From: Burkholderiales bacterium
GTDB lineage: Bacteria; Pseudomonadota; Gammaproteobacteria; Burkholderiales; SG8-39
Length of the DNA stretch: 35,916 bases
NCBI GenBank assembly: GCA_023383795.1
Contig: JAHDYJ010000035.1
Location: 763 to 36,678, forward strand
Reading direction: 5' to 3'
The position numbers and the translations under genes are program-made. Shown here one piece after another: positions 23,324-31,527 of this stretch. Within the stretch, counting starts at the first letter, position 1. The number at the start of each line of letters is the position of its first letter. The notes under the pieces were generated by a model. The model was not told the DNA's origin. It searched no databases and saw nothing but the letters and a program-made list of their open reading frames with translations.

Positions 23324-23734
23324 GTGGCAACGAATCCAATCCGGGTACTCCTCGCAAAGGTCGGGCTCGACGGTCACGACCGCGGCGTGAAGGTCGTTGC
23401 GCGGGCCCTGCGCGACGCCGGCATGGACGTGATCTACACCGGCCTGCACCGCTCGCCGGAGGAAGTCGTGACCGCGGCGGTCCAGGAGGACGTCGACGTG
23501 CTGGGCGTGAGCTTGCTCTCCGGCGTACAGATGACCGTCTTCCCGAGGATCCTCAAGCTGCTCAAGGAGCGCGGCGCCGACGACATGATCGTGGTGGCGG
23601 GCGGCGTGATGCCCGACGAGGACGCGGCCGCGCTCAGGGAGATGGGGGTCGCCGCGATCCTGCTGCAGGACACGCCGCCGCAGGAGATCGTGGATACGCT
23701 CCGGCGCCTGGTCGAGGCGCGCGGCGAGCGCTGA
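23324..23734 (+). CDS. hcmB: 2-hydroxyisobutyryl-CoA mutase small (B12-binding) subunit
   Basis: A 136-residue cobalamin-binding protein with GTG start 23324, preceded by GGAGGAGGAG (23311-23320). The base-off/His-on motif is DGHDRG (residues 16-21), with His18 as the lower axial ligand of cobalt; SLL (63-65) and GG (93-94) line the nucleotide tail. The length equals the small subunits of two-component acyl-CoA mutases, in contrast to methylmalonyl-CoA mutase where this domain is fused. It is encoded apart from the catalytic subunit, with the ligase and G-protein genes between. The specific hcm name rests on the catalytic subunit at 26160. An in-frame upstream extension to 23246 overlaps the promoter and operator and was not used. 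Confidence 0.88.
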   Translation: MATNPIRVLLAKVGLDGHDRGVKVVARALRDAGMDVIYTGLHRSPEEVVTAAVQEDVDVLGVSLLSGVQMTVFPRILKLLKERGADDMIVVAGGVMPDEDAAALREMGVAAILLQDTPPQEIVDTLRRLVEARGER

Positions 23735-23756
23735 CGCCGATCCGGAGGTCCCCCAA

Positions 23757-25193
23757 ATGGAACAGTGGTCCTTTCCCCCGGCGTACGACGAAAGCTATCT
23801 TCCGCCCGCGGACAGCCGGTACTGGTTTCCCCTCCGCGAGACGATGCCCGCCGGCGAGCGCGAGCGGCTGATCCTCGAGCGCCTGAAGCAGGTCTGCGCC
23901 TATGCCTATGAGCACGCACCGTTCTACCGCAGCAAGTGGGACGAGGCCGGCTTCCACCCGAGCCAGCTCCGTTCGCTCGAGGACTTCGAGACGCGCGTGC
24001 CGGTCATCCGGAAGCAGGACCTGCGCGAGTCGCAGGCCGCGCATCCGTCCTTCGGCAACTACCTGTGCGTGCCCGAGTCGGAGATCTTCCACATCCACGG
24101 CACCAGCGGCACGACCGGGAGGCCGACCGCGTTCGCGATCGGGCGCGGCGACTGGCGCGCGATCGCGAATGCGCATGCGCGCATCATGTGGGCGATGGGG
24201 ATGCGCCCGGGCGACACCATCGCGATCGCGGCGATCTTCAGCCTCTACATGGGGAGCTGGGGCGCGCTCGCGGGCGCCGAGCGCCTCGGCGCCAAGTGCT
24301 TCCCGTTCGGTGCCGGTGCGGCAGGCATGTCGGCGCGCTGCGTGCAGTGGCTCGCGATGCTCAAGCCGACCGCCTTCTACGGGACGCCGACCTACGCACT
24401 GCATCTCGCGCAGACGGCGCGCGACGAGGGGCTCGACCCGCACGACTTCGGGCTGAAGCTGCTCTTCTTCTCCGGCGAGCCGGGCGCCTCGATCCCCGCG
24501 GTGCGCGCGCGCATCGAGAACCTCTACGGCGCCCGGGTCATCGACTGCGGCTCGATGGCCGAGATGACCCCTTGGATGAACGTCGCCGGCACCGCCGAGA
24601 CCGATGGCATGCTCTGCTGGCAGGACGTGGTGTACACCGAAGTGTGCGATCCGCAGACGATGCGACGCGTGCCCTACGGCCAGCGCGGCACGCCGGTGTA
24701 CACGCACCTCGAGCGCACATCGCAGCCGATGATCCGGCTCGTTTCGGGCGACCTCGCGCTGTGGACCGACGAGCCCAATCCGTGCGGCCGGACCTACCCG
24801 CGACTGCCGCACGGCGTGTTCGGGCGCATCGACGACATGTTCACGATTCGCGGCGAGAACGTCTATCCGAGCGAGATCGACGCGGCGCTCAACCAGCTCC
24901 CCGACTATGGCGGCGAGCACCGCATCGTGATCTCCCGCGAGGCCGCGATGGACGAGCTGCTGCTGCGGGTCGAGGCGAGCGAGGCGGTATCCGCAGCAGG
25001 CGACGCACGCATCGCGGCGTTCCGCGACGAAGTCGCCGTCAAGATGCACAGGATGCTCGGCCTGCGCGCGAACGTCGAGGTCGTGGCGCAGGGCACGCTG
25101 GCGCGCACCGACTTCAAGGCGCGGCGCGTGATCGACGACCGCCAGGCGTTCGCCCAGATGCGCGCCAAGGTCGACGCGGGGTCTGCGGCGTGA
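23757..25193 (+). CDS. hcl: PaaK-type acyl-CoA ligase, probable 2-hydroxyisobutyrate-CoA ligase
   Basis: A 478-residue adenylate-forming enzyme. HGTSGTTGRPT (114-124) is the ATP phosphate-binding loop; AFYGTPTYALHLA near 205 and DCGSMAEMTPWM near 262 line the acyl pocket and carry the A5-type motif; GRIDDMFTIRGENVYPSEID near 360 is the hinge; and TDFKARRV near 455 holds the C-terminal lysine region. Overall it looks like phenylacetate-CoA ligases but is longer. The known 2-hydroxyisobutyrate-CoA ligase of Aquincola is of this class and size and is clustered with the same mutase genes, so I infer the same substrate. GGAGG at 23744-23748 precedes ATG. Its stop overlaps the next GTG by 4 nt. Confidence 0.8.
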   Translation: MEQWSFPPAYDESYLPPADSRYWFPLRETMPAGERERLILERLKQVCAYAYEHAPFYRSKWDEAGFHPSQLRSLEDFETRVPVIRKQDLRESQAAHPSFGNYLCVPESEIFHIHGTSGTTGRPTAFAIGRGDWRAIANAHARIMWAMGMRPGDTIAIAAIFSLYMGSWGALAGAERLGAKCFPFGAGAAGMSARCVQWLAMLKPTAFYGTPTYALHLAQTARDEGLDPHDFGLKLLFFSGEPGASIPAVRARIENLYGARVIDCGSMAEMTPWMNVAGTAETDGMLCWQDVVYTEVCDPQTMRRVPYGQRGTPVYTHLERTSQPMIRLVSGDLALWTDEPNPCGRTYPRLPHGVFGRIDDMFTIRGENVYPSEIDAALNQLPDYGGEHRIVISREAAMDELLLRVEASEAVSAAGDARIAAFRDEVAVKMHRMLGLRANVEVVAQGTLARTDFKARRVIDDRQAFAQMRAKVDAGSAA

Positions 25194-26176
25194 GCGTGCG
25201 AGTGGCCTCGGCGGAGCTCCTGGCCCGCGCGGCTGCGGGGAACCTCGGCGCGGCCGCGCGTCTGATCTCGCGCGCGGAAGCCGGGGCCGCGGAGGCGCGG
25301 CCCGCCCTTGCCGAGGCGTACCGTCGCGCCGGGCGCGCGCACGTCGTCGGGATCACGGGCGTGCCCGGCAGCGGCAAGTCCACGCTCGTCGGCCGCCTCA
25401 CGCACGCGTTGCGCGCGACCGGGGCGAAGGTCGCGGTGGTCGCGATCGATCCATCGAGCCCGTACTCGGGCGGCTCGATCCTCGGCGACCGGGTGCGCAT
25501 GAGCGACCTCGCGACCGATCCGGGCGTGTTCATCCGCAGCATGGCCACGCGCGGCGCCACCGGCGGGATGGCCCGCGCGGCGCTCGACGCGGCCGACGTG
25601 CTCGACGTCGCCGGGTTCGACAGCGTGATCATCGAGACCGTCGGCGTCGGACAGGACGAGGTCGAGATCGCCAAGGCCTCCCACACCACGGTCGTCGTCT
25701 CGGCGCCCGGGCTCGGCGACGAGATCCAGGCGATCAAGGCGGGGATCCTCGAGATCGCCGACATCCACGTCGTCTCCAAGTGCGACCGCCCGGACGCCAA
25801 CCGCACGCTCACCGACCTCAAGCTGATGCTCGCGCTCGGCACGGCCGACGACGCGCCGGATGCGTGGCGGGTGCCGGTCGTGGGGACGAGCGCGATCACC
25901 GGCGAGGGCATCGAGAATCTGGTGGACTGCATTCAGCGTCACCGGACGGCCGTGCCGAGCGACGCGCGCGCGGCCCGCGCGCGCCGCATCGCGGCCTTCC
26001 GCCTGGAGAAGACGGCCGAGAACCTGCTGCTCGAGCGGTTCCAGGCCCGCTTCAGGACCCACGAGACCGACCGGATCGAATCGCTCGCGGCGCGCAGCAT
26101 CGATCCGTACTCGACCGCGATCGACCTGCTCAACCGAACGCTGCACGGAGGCCACGTCCATGAGCCGCTTGCTTGA
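25190..26176 (+). CDS. meaH: MeaB/MeaH-family G-protein chaperone for the B12 mutase
   Basis: A 328-residue GTPase with GTG start 25190 in a 4-nt overlap. GVPGSGKST (57-65) is Walker A; AIDPSSPYSGGSILGDRVRM (85-104) and IETVGVGQDE (148-157) contain the switch and metal-binding regions; VSKCDRPDA (195-203) is the base-specificity loop, with SKCD for the usual NKAD. MeaB-type proteins load adenosylcobalamin onto acyl-CoA mutases, and eject damaged cofactor, using GTP. Being encoded between the ligase and catalytic mutase genes, it should serve this mutase. Its 3' end overlaps hcmA by 17 nt. Confidence 0.92.
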   Translation: MSVRVASAELLARAAAGNLGAAARLISRAEAGAAEARPALAEAYRRAGRAHVVGITGVPGSGKSTLVGRLTHALRATGAKVAVVAIDPSSPYSGGSILGDRVRMSDLATDPGVFIRSMATRGATGGMARAALDAADVLDVAGFDSVIIETVGVGQDEVEIAKASHTTVVVSAPGLGDEIQAIKAGILEIADIHVVSKCDRPDANRTLTDLKLMLALGTADDAPDAWRVPVVGTSAITGEGIENLVDCIQRHRTAVPSDARAARARRIAAFRLEKTAENLLLERFQARFRTHETDRIESLAARSIDPYSTAIDLLNRTLHGGHVHEPLA

Positions 26177-27851
26177 CGAGAGGGAAGTTGCCGCGCTGCA
26201 GGAGGCGGTGCGGAGCTGGGAGGAGAACGAGGTCAAGGCGTTCCTCGCCCGCCAGGCCGAGCGCAGGCCCGAGTTCTTCACCACCGGCGACATCCCGGTC
26301 AAACGCGTCTACACCGCGGCCGACGTCGCCGATATCCCGCCCGAGGACTTTGGCCTGCCGGGCCGTTACCCGTTCACGCGCGGGCCGTACCCGACGATGT
26401 ACCGCAGCCGCTTCTGGACGATGCGCCAGATCGCCGGCTTCGGGACCGGCGAGGACACCAACCGCCGGTTCAAGTTTCTGATCGCGCAGGGCCAGACCGG
26501 GATCTCGACCGACTTCGACATGCCCACGCTGATGGGCTACGACTCCGACCACCCGATGAGCGAGGGCGAGGTCGGCCGCGAGGGCGTGGCGATCGACACG
26601 CTCGCCGACATGGAGGCGCTGCTCGATGGCATCGACCTCGAGAAGATCTCGGTGTCGATGACCATCAACCCGACCGCGTGGATCCTGCTTGCCATGTACG
26701 TCGCGCTCGCCCAGCGGCGCGGCTATGACCTGAACCGGTTGTCCGGCACCATCCAGGCCGACATCCTTAAGGAGTATATGGCGCAGAAGGAGTTCATCTA
26801 TCCGATCGCGCCCTCGGTGCGGATCGTGCGCGACTGCATCACCTATTGTGCGCGTAACATGAAGCGCTACAACCCGATCAACATCTCGGGCTACCACATC
26901 TCCGAGGCCGGTGCCTCGCCGCTGCAGGAGGCCGCGTTCACGCTAGCCAATCTGGTGGCGTACGTCGGGGAAGTGACCGCGACCGGAATGCAGGTGGACG
27001 AGTTCGCGCCGCGCCTCGCGTTCTTCTTCGTGTCGCAGGCCGACCTCTTCGAGGAGGTGGCGAAGTTCCGCGCGCTGCGGCGCTGCTACGCGAAGATCAT
27101 GAAGGAGCGCTTCGGCGCGCGCAACCCCGAGTCGATGCGCCTGCGCTTCCACTGCCAGACCGCGGCCGCGACACTCACCAAGCCGCAGTTCCAGGTCAAC
27201 ATCGTGCGCACGACGCTGCAGGCGCTCTCGGCCGTGCTCGGCGGCTGCCAGTCGCTGCACACCAACGGCTACGACGAAGCGTTCGCCATCCCGACCGAGG
27301 ACGCGATGCGCCTCGCGCTGCGCACCCAGCAGGTGATCGCCGAGGAATCCGGCGTGACGAACACCATCGATCCGCTGGGCGGCTCGTACTACGTCGAGGC
27401 GCTCACCTCGGAATACGAGCGGCGGATCTTCGAGATCCTGGACGAGGTCGACCGGCGCGGCGGAACCGTGCGCCTGATCGAGGAGGGCTGGTTCCAGAAG
27501 CAGATCGCCGACTTTGCCTACGAGACGGCGCTGCGCAAGCAGTCGGGCGAGAAGCCGGTGATCGGCGTGAACCGCTACGTCGACGGCGCCGAGCGCCACG
27601 GCATCGAGACCCACCCCTACGACCCGACGACCGCCGAGCGCCAGATCGCGCGCACGCAGCGGGTGCGCCGAGAACGCGACCGGGCGCGCCTCGACGCGCT
27701 GCTCGAGCAGCTCGTCGCGGTGGCGCGCGACGAGTCGGCGAACATCATGCCGGTCACGATCGATCTCGTGAAGGCCGGGGCGACGATGGGCGACATCGTC
27801 GAGCGCCTGAAGCGGGTCTGGGGCACGTATCGCGAGAACCCGGTATTCTGA
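26160..27851 (+). CDS. hcmA: 2-hydroxyisobutyryl-CoA mutase large (catalytic) subunit
   Basis: A 563-residue TIM-barrel subunit of an adenosylcobalamin-dependent acyl-CoA mutase, without the C-terminal B12 domain of methylmalonyl-CoA mutase. The family is plain from GYDSDHPMSEGEVGREGVAI near 126, SGTIQADILKEYM near 200, ISGYHISEAGA near 240 and SLHTNGYDEA near 360. The specificity residues decide the name: the Tyr89 of methylmalonyl-CoA mutase (RQYAGF), Phe in isobutyryl-CoA mutase (RQFAGF), is Ile91 here (RQIAGFG), and the usual Ala before FD is Asp118 (STDFDMPT). These match Ile90 and Asp117 of Aquincola HcmA, with a shift of one. The reaction is 2-hydroxyisobutyryl-CoA to (S)-3-hydroxybutyryl-CoA. 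GGAGG at 26147-26151 sets the start. Confidence 0.88.
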   Translation: MSRLLDEREVAALQEAVRSWEENEVKAFLARQAERRPEFFTTGDIPVKRVYTAADVADIPPEDFGLPGRYPFTRGPYPTMYRSRFWTMRQIAGFGTGEDTNRRFKFLIAQGQTGISTDFDMPTLMGYDSDHPMSEGEVGREGVAIDTLADMEALLDGIDLEKISVSMTINPTAWILLAMYVALAQRRGYDLNRLSGTIQADILKEYMAQKEFIYPIAPSVRIVRDCITYCARNMKRYNPINISGYHISEAGASPLQEAAFTLANLVAYVGEVTATGMQVDEFAPRLAFFFVSQADLFEEVAKFRALRRCYAKIMKERFGARNPESMRLRFHCQTAAATLTKPQFQVNIVRTTLQALSAVLGGCQSLHTNGYDEAFAIPTEDAMRLALRTQQVIAEESGVTNTIDPLGGSYYVEALTSEYERRIFEILDEVDRRGGTVRLIEEGWFQKQIADFAYETALRKQSGEKPVIGVNRYVDGAERHGIETHPYDPTTAERQIARTQRVRRERDRARLDALLEQLVAVARDESANIMPVTIDLVKAGATMGDIVERLKRVWGTYRENPVF

Positions 27852-27858
27852 GCACTCG

Positions 27859-28935
27859 ATGGATTCGCCGGGTCAGCTGATCAGCGCGCCGTTTGAAGGC
27901 GTGCCTCCGGTCTTCGCCGGGCCGCCGCGCTTCTGCGGGCACGGCGCAGCGGTGCTCGGCCGCGCCAAGCTGGGTGCGGAGGCCTGGCTCGGGGCGTACT
28001 CGGTCATCCGCGCCGACGGGCACGACATCCGGATCGGCGACGGCTTCCACATCGGCGTGCACTCGACGGTCCACATCGCCCACGCGGTCTATCCGACGCA
28101 CGTCGGAAACCGGGTGTCGGTAGGCGACTACGCGGTGGTGCACGCCTGCGAGGTCGGCGACGACTGCATCGTCGAGGACGGGGCGACAGTTCTCGACGGG
28201 GCGGTTGTCGGCCGGGGGGCGATCATCGAGCGCGACGCGGTGGTGTTCCCTCGTGCGCGCCTCGCCCCCGGGCAGCGCTATGCCGGCGTCCCGGCCAAGG
28301 CGATCGGCCCGGTCGATCCGACCGAGCTCGCGGCGCGCCACGCGGGGCTGCGTTCGCGTGCGGTGCGGGTCGACTGCTCGGACCTCGCGGACGCGCCGTC
28401 GATCACGCCGGCGACCGGCGCGCGCGCGTTCGTCGCCCCGGGCGTGCACTGCACGGGCCGCGTCGCGCTGGAGGAGGCGGCAAACGTGTGGTTCGGCTGC
28501 GCGCTTCACGGCGGCGAGCACGGCGTGCGCATCGGCGCGGGCGCGAACGTGCAGGACAACAGCTTCCTCTACGCGATCTCAGGTCCGCTCGTGATCGAGC
28601 CGGATGCGACCATCGGCCACAACGTGATCCTGCGCGACTGCCGCGTGATGTCGGGCGCGCTGGTCGGCATCTCGTCGAGCATCGCGCCCGGGACGGTGGT
28701 CGAGCCCGAGTCGCTCGTCGCGGCGGGCTCGACGACCACGCCGGGGCAGGTGATCTCCTCGGGCTGGCTGTGGGCCGGCCGGCCCGCGCGCCGCCTGCGA
28801 GCGCTCGACGAGGCCACGCGGGCGATGCTGCGCGAGGTGCCGCCGGTGTACCGCGCGTACGCGGCCGAGTTCGGCGCCGCGTTCGACGGGCGGCGCGAGC
28901 GCACACCCGCGCGTGTTCCCACCCACGCATACTAG
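27859..28935 (+). CDS. Tandem left-handed beta-helix (gamma-carbonic anhydrase-like) protein
   Basis: A 358-residue protein with two hexapeptide-repeat domains: about 20-160 (LGAYSVIRADGHDIRIGDGF ... VSVGDYAVVHACEVGDDC) and about 185-310 (VWFGCALHGGEHGVRIGAGA ... ATIGHNVILRDC). Each resembles a gamma-carbonic anhydrase subunit. The zinc ligands are incomplete: the first copy reads GDYAVVHAC, keeping the later His but with Asp at the earlier position, while the second reads GHNVILRDC, keeping the earlier His and losing the later. It begins 7 nt after hcmA and so belongs to the operon. A true carbonic anhydrase is doubtful; a CoA-binding or acyltransferase-like or thioesterase-accessory role is possible. 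Related PaaY-type proteins act on CoA esters. Function unknown. Confidence 0.75.
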   Translation: MDSPGQLISAPFEGVPPVFAGPPRFCGHGAAVLGRAKLGAEAWLGAYSVIRADGHDIRIGDGFHIGVHSTVHIAHAVYPTHVGNRVSVGDYAVVHACEVGDDCIVEDGATVLDGAVVGRGAIIERDAVVFPRARLAPGQRYAGVPAKAIGPVDPTELAARHAGLRSRAVRVDCSDLADAPSITPATGARAFVAPGVHCTGRVALEEAANVWFGCALHGGEHGVRIGAGANVQDNSFLYAISGPLVIEPDATIGHNVILRDCRVMSGALVGISSSIAPGTVVEPESLVAAGSTTTPGQVISSGWLWAGRPARRLRALDEATRAMLREVPPVYRAYAAEFGAAFDGRRERTPARVPTHAY

Positions 28936-28944
28936 GAGAGGCCA
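28934..28944 (+). promoter_or_regulatory. Strong ribosome binding site pointing to a start out of frame with the IclR gene
   Basis: AGGAGAGG (28934-28941) is ideally placed for ATG 28944, but that frame (MSRGETARKPSS...) stops at 29024. Losing or gaining one base in the AAAA run at 28967-28970 joins it to the IclR frame. Confidence 0.6.
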
Positions 28945-28981
28945 TGTCACGCGGGGAAACGGCCAGAAAACCCAGCTCGCC

Positions 28982-29737
28982 ATGCGCGGCGTCCTGCGTA
29001 CAGTGGAGGTCCTGCGCGCGCTGAACGAGCACAACGGCGCACGCGTCGCGGAGCTGCACCGCGCGACCGGGATCCCGCGGCCGTCGATCTACCGCGTGCT
29101 GGAGACGCTGTTCAGTTGCGGCTACGTTCGCAAGCGGGACAACGAGCGCTACGAGCTCACCGCGCGGATCCGGGCGCTCTCGAGCGGGTTCAAGGACGAA
29201 GACTGGATCCGCGAGATCGGGCTGCCGGTGCTGCAGGAGCTGCAGCAGGAGATCGTCTGGCCCACCGACATCGTTGTCTTCGACGACGACGCGATCGTGC
29301 TGGTGGAAACGACGCGCCGGCAGAGCCCGCTGACGATCGACAAGTTCCGACCGGGCGTGCGCCTTCCGGTGCTGCGCTCGGCGACCGGCCGAGCGTACCT
29401 CGCATTCTGTCTGGAAGCCGAGCGCCAGGCGATCCTGGCGCGGGTCGCCGCCGCGCGCGGGCCGGAAAGCGCGCGGGCACGCGATCGCCGCTACGTGGCG
29501 GGCCTGATCGCACGCACCCGCGCCAGCGGCTACGGGGAGCAGCACGGCGAGATCGATCCCAAGGTCGCCGGGATCGCCGTTCCCGTGGCCTCCGGCGGCC
29601 GTGTCGTCGCCTGCCTCAACATCACGTTCATCTCCTCGGCTTTGACCTGCGCGGAGGCTGCCAAGCGGTATCTCGGATCGCTCAAGCGCAGCGCGCGGCG
29701 GATCGAGGAGCGGCTCACGCGGCAAGGGTACCTGTAG
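28982..29737 (+). CDS. IclR-family regulator, MhpR-like
   Basis: The product is 251 residues from ATG 28982. The helix-turn-helix reads RVAELHRATGIPRPSIYRVL (about 21-40). The effector domain contains WIREIGLPVLQEL, EIVWPTDIVVFDDDAIVLVE and LPVLRSATGRAYLAFC, which resemble E. coli MhpR, the activator of phenylpropionate catabolism. No ribosome binding site precedes ATG 28982, whereas a very good one precedes ATG 28944 in another frame. With a single A inserted near 28970 the product would start MSRGETARKTQLAMRG, a typical IclR N-terminus. A sequencing or assembly error, or a real frameshift, is therefore likely. The other in-frame ATG, 28913, lies inside the upstream gene. It sits between the mutase operon and an alpha/beta hydrolase; the target is unknown. 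Confidence 0.82.
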   Translation: MRGVLRTVEVLRALNEHNGARVAELHRATGIPRPSIYRVLETLFSCGYVRKRDNERYELTARIRALSSGFKDEDWIREIGLPVLQELQQEIVWPTDIVVFDDDAIVLVETTRRQSPLTIDKFRPGVRLPVLRSATGRAYLAFCLEAERQAILARVAAARGPESARARDRRYVAGLIARTRASGYGEQHGEIDPKVAGIAVPVASGGRVVACLNITFISSALTCAEAAKRYLGSLKRSARRIEERLTRQGYL

Positions 29738-29762
29738 CGCGGGCGACGCGGGCGCGGATCGG

Positions 29763-30644
29763 ATGATCGCGATCAAGCCGAGCGAGCCGGTCTTCTTGTC
29801 CGTGCGCGGACTGCGCTACCACTGCCGCTGCTGGGGCGCTGCGGACCGCCCGCGGCTATTCCTGCTGCACGGCTGGATGGACGTGTCGGCCTCGTTCCAG
29901 TTCCTGGTCGACGCGCTCGAGGGCGACTGGCGCGTGATCGCGCCCGACTGGCGCGGCTACGGCCTGACCGAGCACGGCCGCTCGGACTGCTACTGGTTTC
30001 CGGACTACCTTGCCGATCTCGACGCGCTTCTCGCGCATTTCGAGCCGGACCGGCCGGCGACGCTGGTCGGGCACAGCATGGGCGGCAACGTCGCGTGTCT
30101 CTATGCCGGCGCCCGGCCCGAGCGCGTCGGCGCGCTGGTGAACCTGGAAGGGTTCGGGCTCGCCGGCAGCGACCCGGTGCGGGCGCCGGAGCGCCTTGCG
30201 AAGTGGCTGCACGAGCTTGCGCGCGTCCACTCCTTTCGCGATTACGCGAGCTTCGCCGATCTCGCGGCCCGGCTGCAGGCGAACAATCCGCGGCTGTCCG
30301 CCGAGCGCGCCGCGTTTCTCGCGCACCACTGGGGCGTGACGCGCGAGGACGGCGCGGGCGTGCGCCTGCGCGCCGATCCGGCGCACAAGATCGTGAACCC
30401 GGTGCCGTATCGCCTGGCCGAGGCGGAGGCCTGCTGGCGCAGCGTCCGCGCGCCGGTGCTGTGGGTCGAGGGCGCCGAGTCGGACACGCCGCGCCGTCTC
30501 GGGCTCGCCGGTGCCGATCTCGCCGCGCGCCGCGCGTGCTTCGCCCGCGTGACGCTGCGGGTACTGCCCGCGGCGGGCCACATGGTTCATCACGACCAGC
30601 CCGAAGCGCTCGCTCGCGCGATCGAGGACTTTCTGCGCGCCTGA
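29763..30644 (+). CDS. Alpha/beta hydrolase
   Basis: A 293-residue protein. LFLLHGWMD (about 32-40) forms the oxyanion-hole strand and loop, APDWRGYG (about 60-67) a conserved turn, and LVGHSMGGNVA (about 101-111) the nucleophile elbow with Ser105. The acid is probably the Asp in EGAESD near 240 and the base His in PAAGHMVHHDQPEA near 275. No signal peptide, so cytoplasmic. The family covers esterases, lactonases, C-C bond hydrolases such as MhpC, and epoxide hydrolases. Adjacency to an MhpR-like regulator hints at a catabolic hydrolase, but no specific substrate can be named. ATG 29763 follows the IclR stop by 25 nt with only a weak GGATCGG before it. Confidence 0.88.
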   Translation: MIAIKPSEPVFLSVRGLRYHCRCWGAADRPRLFLLHGWMDVSASFQFLVDALEGDWRVIAPDWRGYGLTEHGRSDCYWFPDYLADLDALLAHFEPDRPATLVGHSMGGNVACLYAGARPERVGALVNLEGFGLAGSDPVRAPERLAKWLHELARVHSFRDYASFADLAARLQANNPRLSAERAAFLAHHWGVTREDGAGVRLRADPAHKIVNPVPYRLAEAEACWRSVRAPVLWVEGAESDTPRRLGLAGADLAARRACFARVTLRVLPAAGHMVHHDQPEALARAIEDFLRA

Positions 30645-30687
30645 GGCCGCAGTCGGCCGATCTGCGCGTGCTACCATCGCCGGGGCG

Positions 30688-31527
30688 ATGAGCGCTTCCG
30701 GCGAGAATTTCGATCTGCATTGCCACTCGAGCGCATCGGACGGCGTGCTGGCACCCGTCGAGCTCGTCCGGCGGGCGGCCGACCGCGGGGTGACCACGCT
30801 CGCGCTCACCGACCACGACGACGTCGACGCGCTCGCCGAGGCGCGCGCGACTGCCGCCGCGCTCGGCGTTCGCTTCGTCGACGGCGTCGAGATCTCGGTG
30901 ACCTGGCGCGGCACCACGATCCACGTCGTCGGGCTCGGGATCGATCCGGACGACGCGATCCTGCGGCGCGGGCTGGAGTCGGTGCGCGGCAGCCGCGCGG
31001 TGCGCGCGGAGCGCATCGCCGAGGGGCTCGCCGCGGCGGGCATTCCGGACAGCCTGGCCGGCGCCTACGCGCACGCCGGGAATCCGAGACTGATCGGGCG
31101 CACGCATTTCGCCCGCTTCCTGGTCGAGCGCGGGCACGCGCGCGACGTGAAGGCCGTCTTCCAGCGCTTCCTCGTCGCCGGCAAGCCGGGGCACGTGCCG
31201 CACCAATGGGCCGCGCTGGCCGATGCCGTCGGATGGATCCGCGCGGCCGGCGGCCGCGCAGTGGTCGCGCATCCGGGCCGCTACAGGATCGACCGCACCG
31301 CCATGCGCGAGCTGCTGACGGAGTTCAAGGCGGCCGGCGGCGAGGGCGTGGAGGTGGTGACCGGCAGCCACCGCCGCGACCAGTACGGCGAGTTCGCCGC
31401 GCTCGCCCGCGAGCTAGAGCTGCTCGCCTCGCGCGGCTCGGACTTCCACGGCCCCGGCGAAGGCGCCGATCTCGGTGCGCTGCCGCCGCTGCCGCGCGGC
31501 CTGACGCCGGTCTGGCACGACTGGTAA
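30688..31527 (+). CDS. rnm: PHP-domain phosphoesterase, RNase AM/YciV type
   Basis: A 279-residue PHP-domain protein. Metal-binding motifs are DLHCHSSASDG (9-19), LTDHDD (about 46-51), DGVEIS (about 67-72), AHPGRY near 192 and RGSDFHGPGE near 249. E. coli RNase AM (YciV/Rnm) dephosphorylates 3',5'-nucleoside bisphosphates and trims the 5' ends of ribosomal RNAs. Its partner yciO starts at the very next base after the stop, as these two genes are also neighbours in E. coli. A TACCAT hexamer at 30672-30677 could be a weak -10. It is the first gene of the conserved housekeeping block at the right end of the window. Confidence 0.9.
   Translation: MSASGENFDLHCHSSASDGVLAPVELVRRAADRGVTTLALTDHDDVDALAEARATAAALGVRFVDGVEISVTWRGTTIHVVGLGIDPDDAILRRGLESVRGSRAVRAERIAEGLAAAGIPDSLAGAYAHAGNPRLIGRTHFARFLVERGHARDVKAVFQRFLVAGKPGHVPHQWAALADAVGWIRAAGGRAVVAHPGRYRIDRTAMRELLTEFKAAGGEGVEVVTGSHRRDQYGEFAALARELELLASRGSDFHGPGEGADLGALPPLPRGLTPVWHDW

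Noticed and set aside
23757..25193. Phenylacetate-CoA ligase of a paa pathway
   Set aside because: No other paa genes are present, and the ligase sits inside a B12 mutase operon that matches the 2-hydroxyisobutyrate system.
26160..27851. Methylmalonyl-CoA mutase or isobutyryl-CoA mutase as the name for the mutase
   Set aside because: No fused B12 domain. Ile91 replaces the diagnostic Tyr or Phe, and Asp118 replaces Ala.
30672..30677. TACCAT as a firm promoter of the rnm-yciO block
   Set aside because: No -35 hexamer at a suitable distance; mentioned only as a possibility under rnm.
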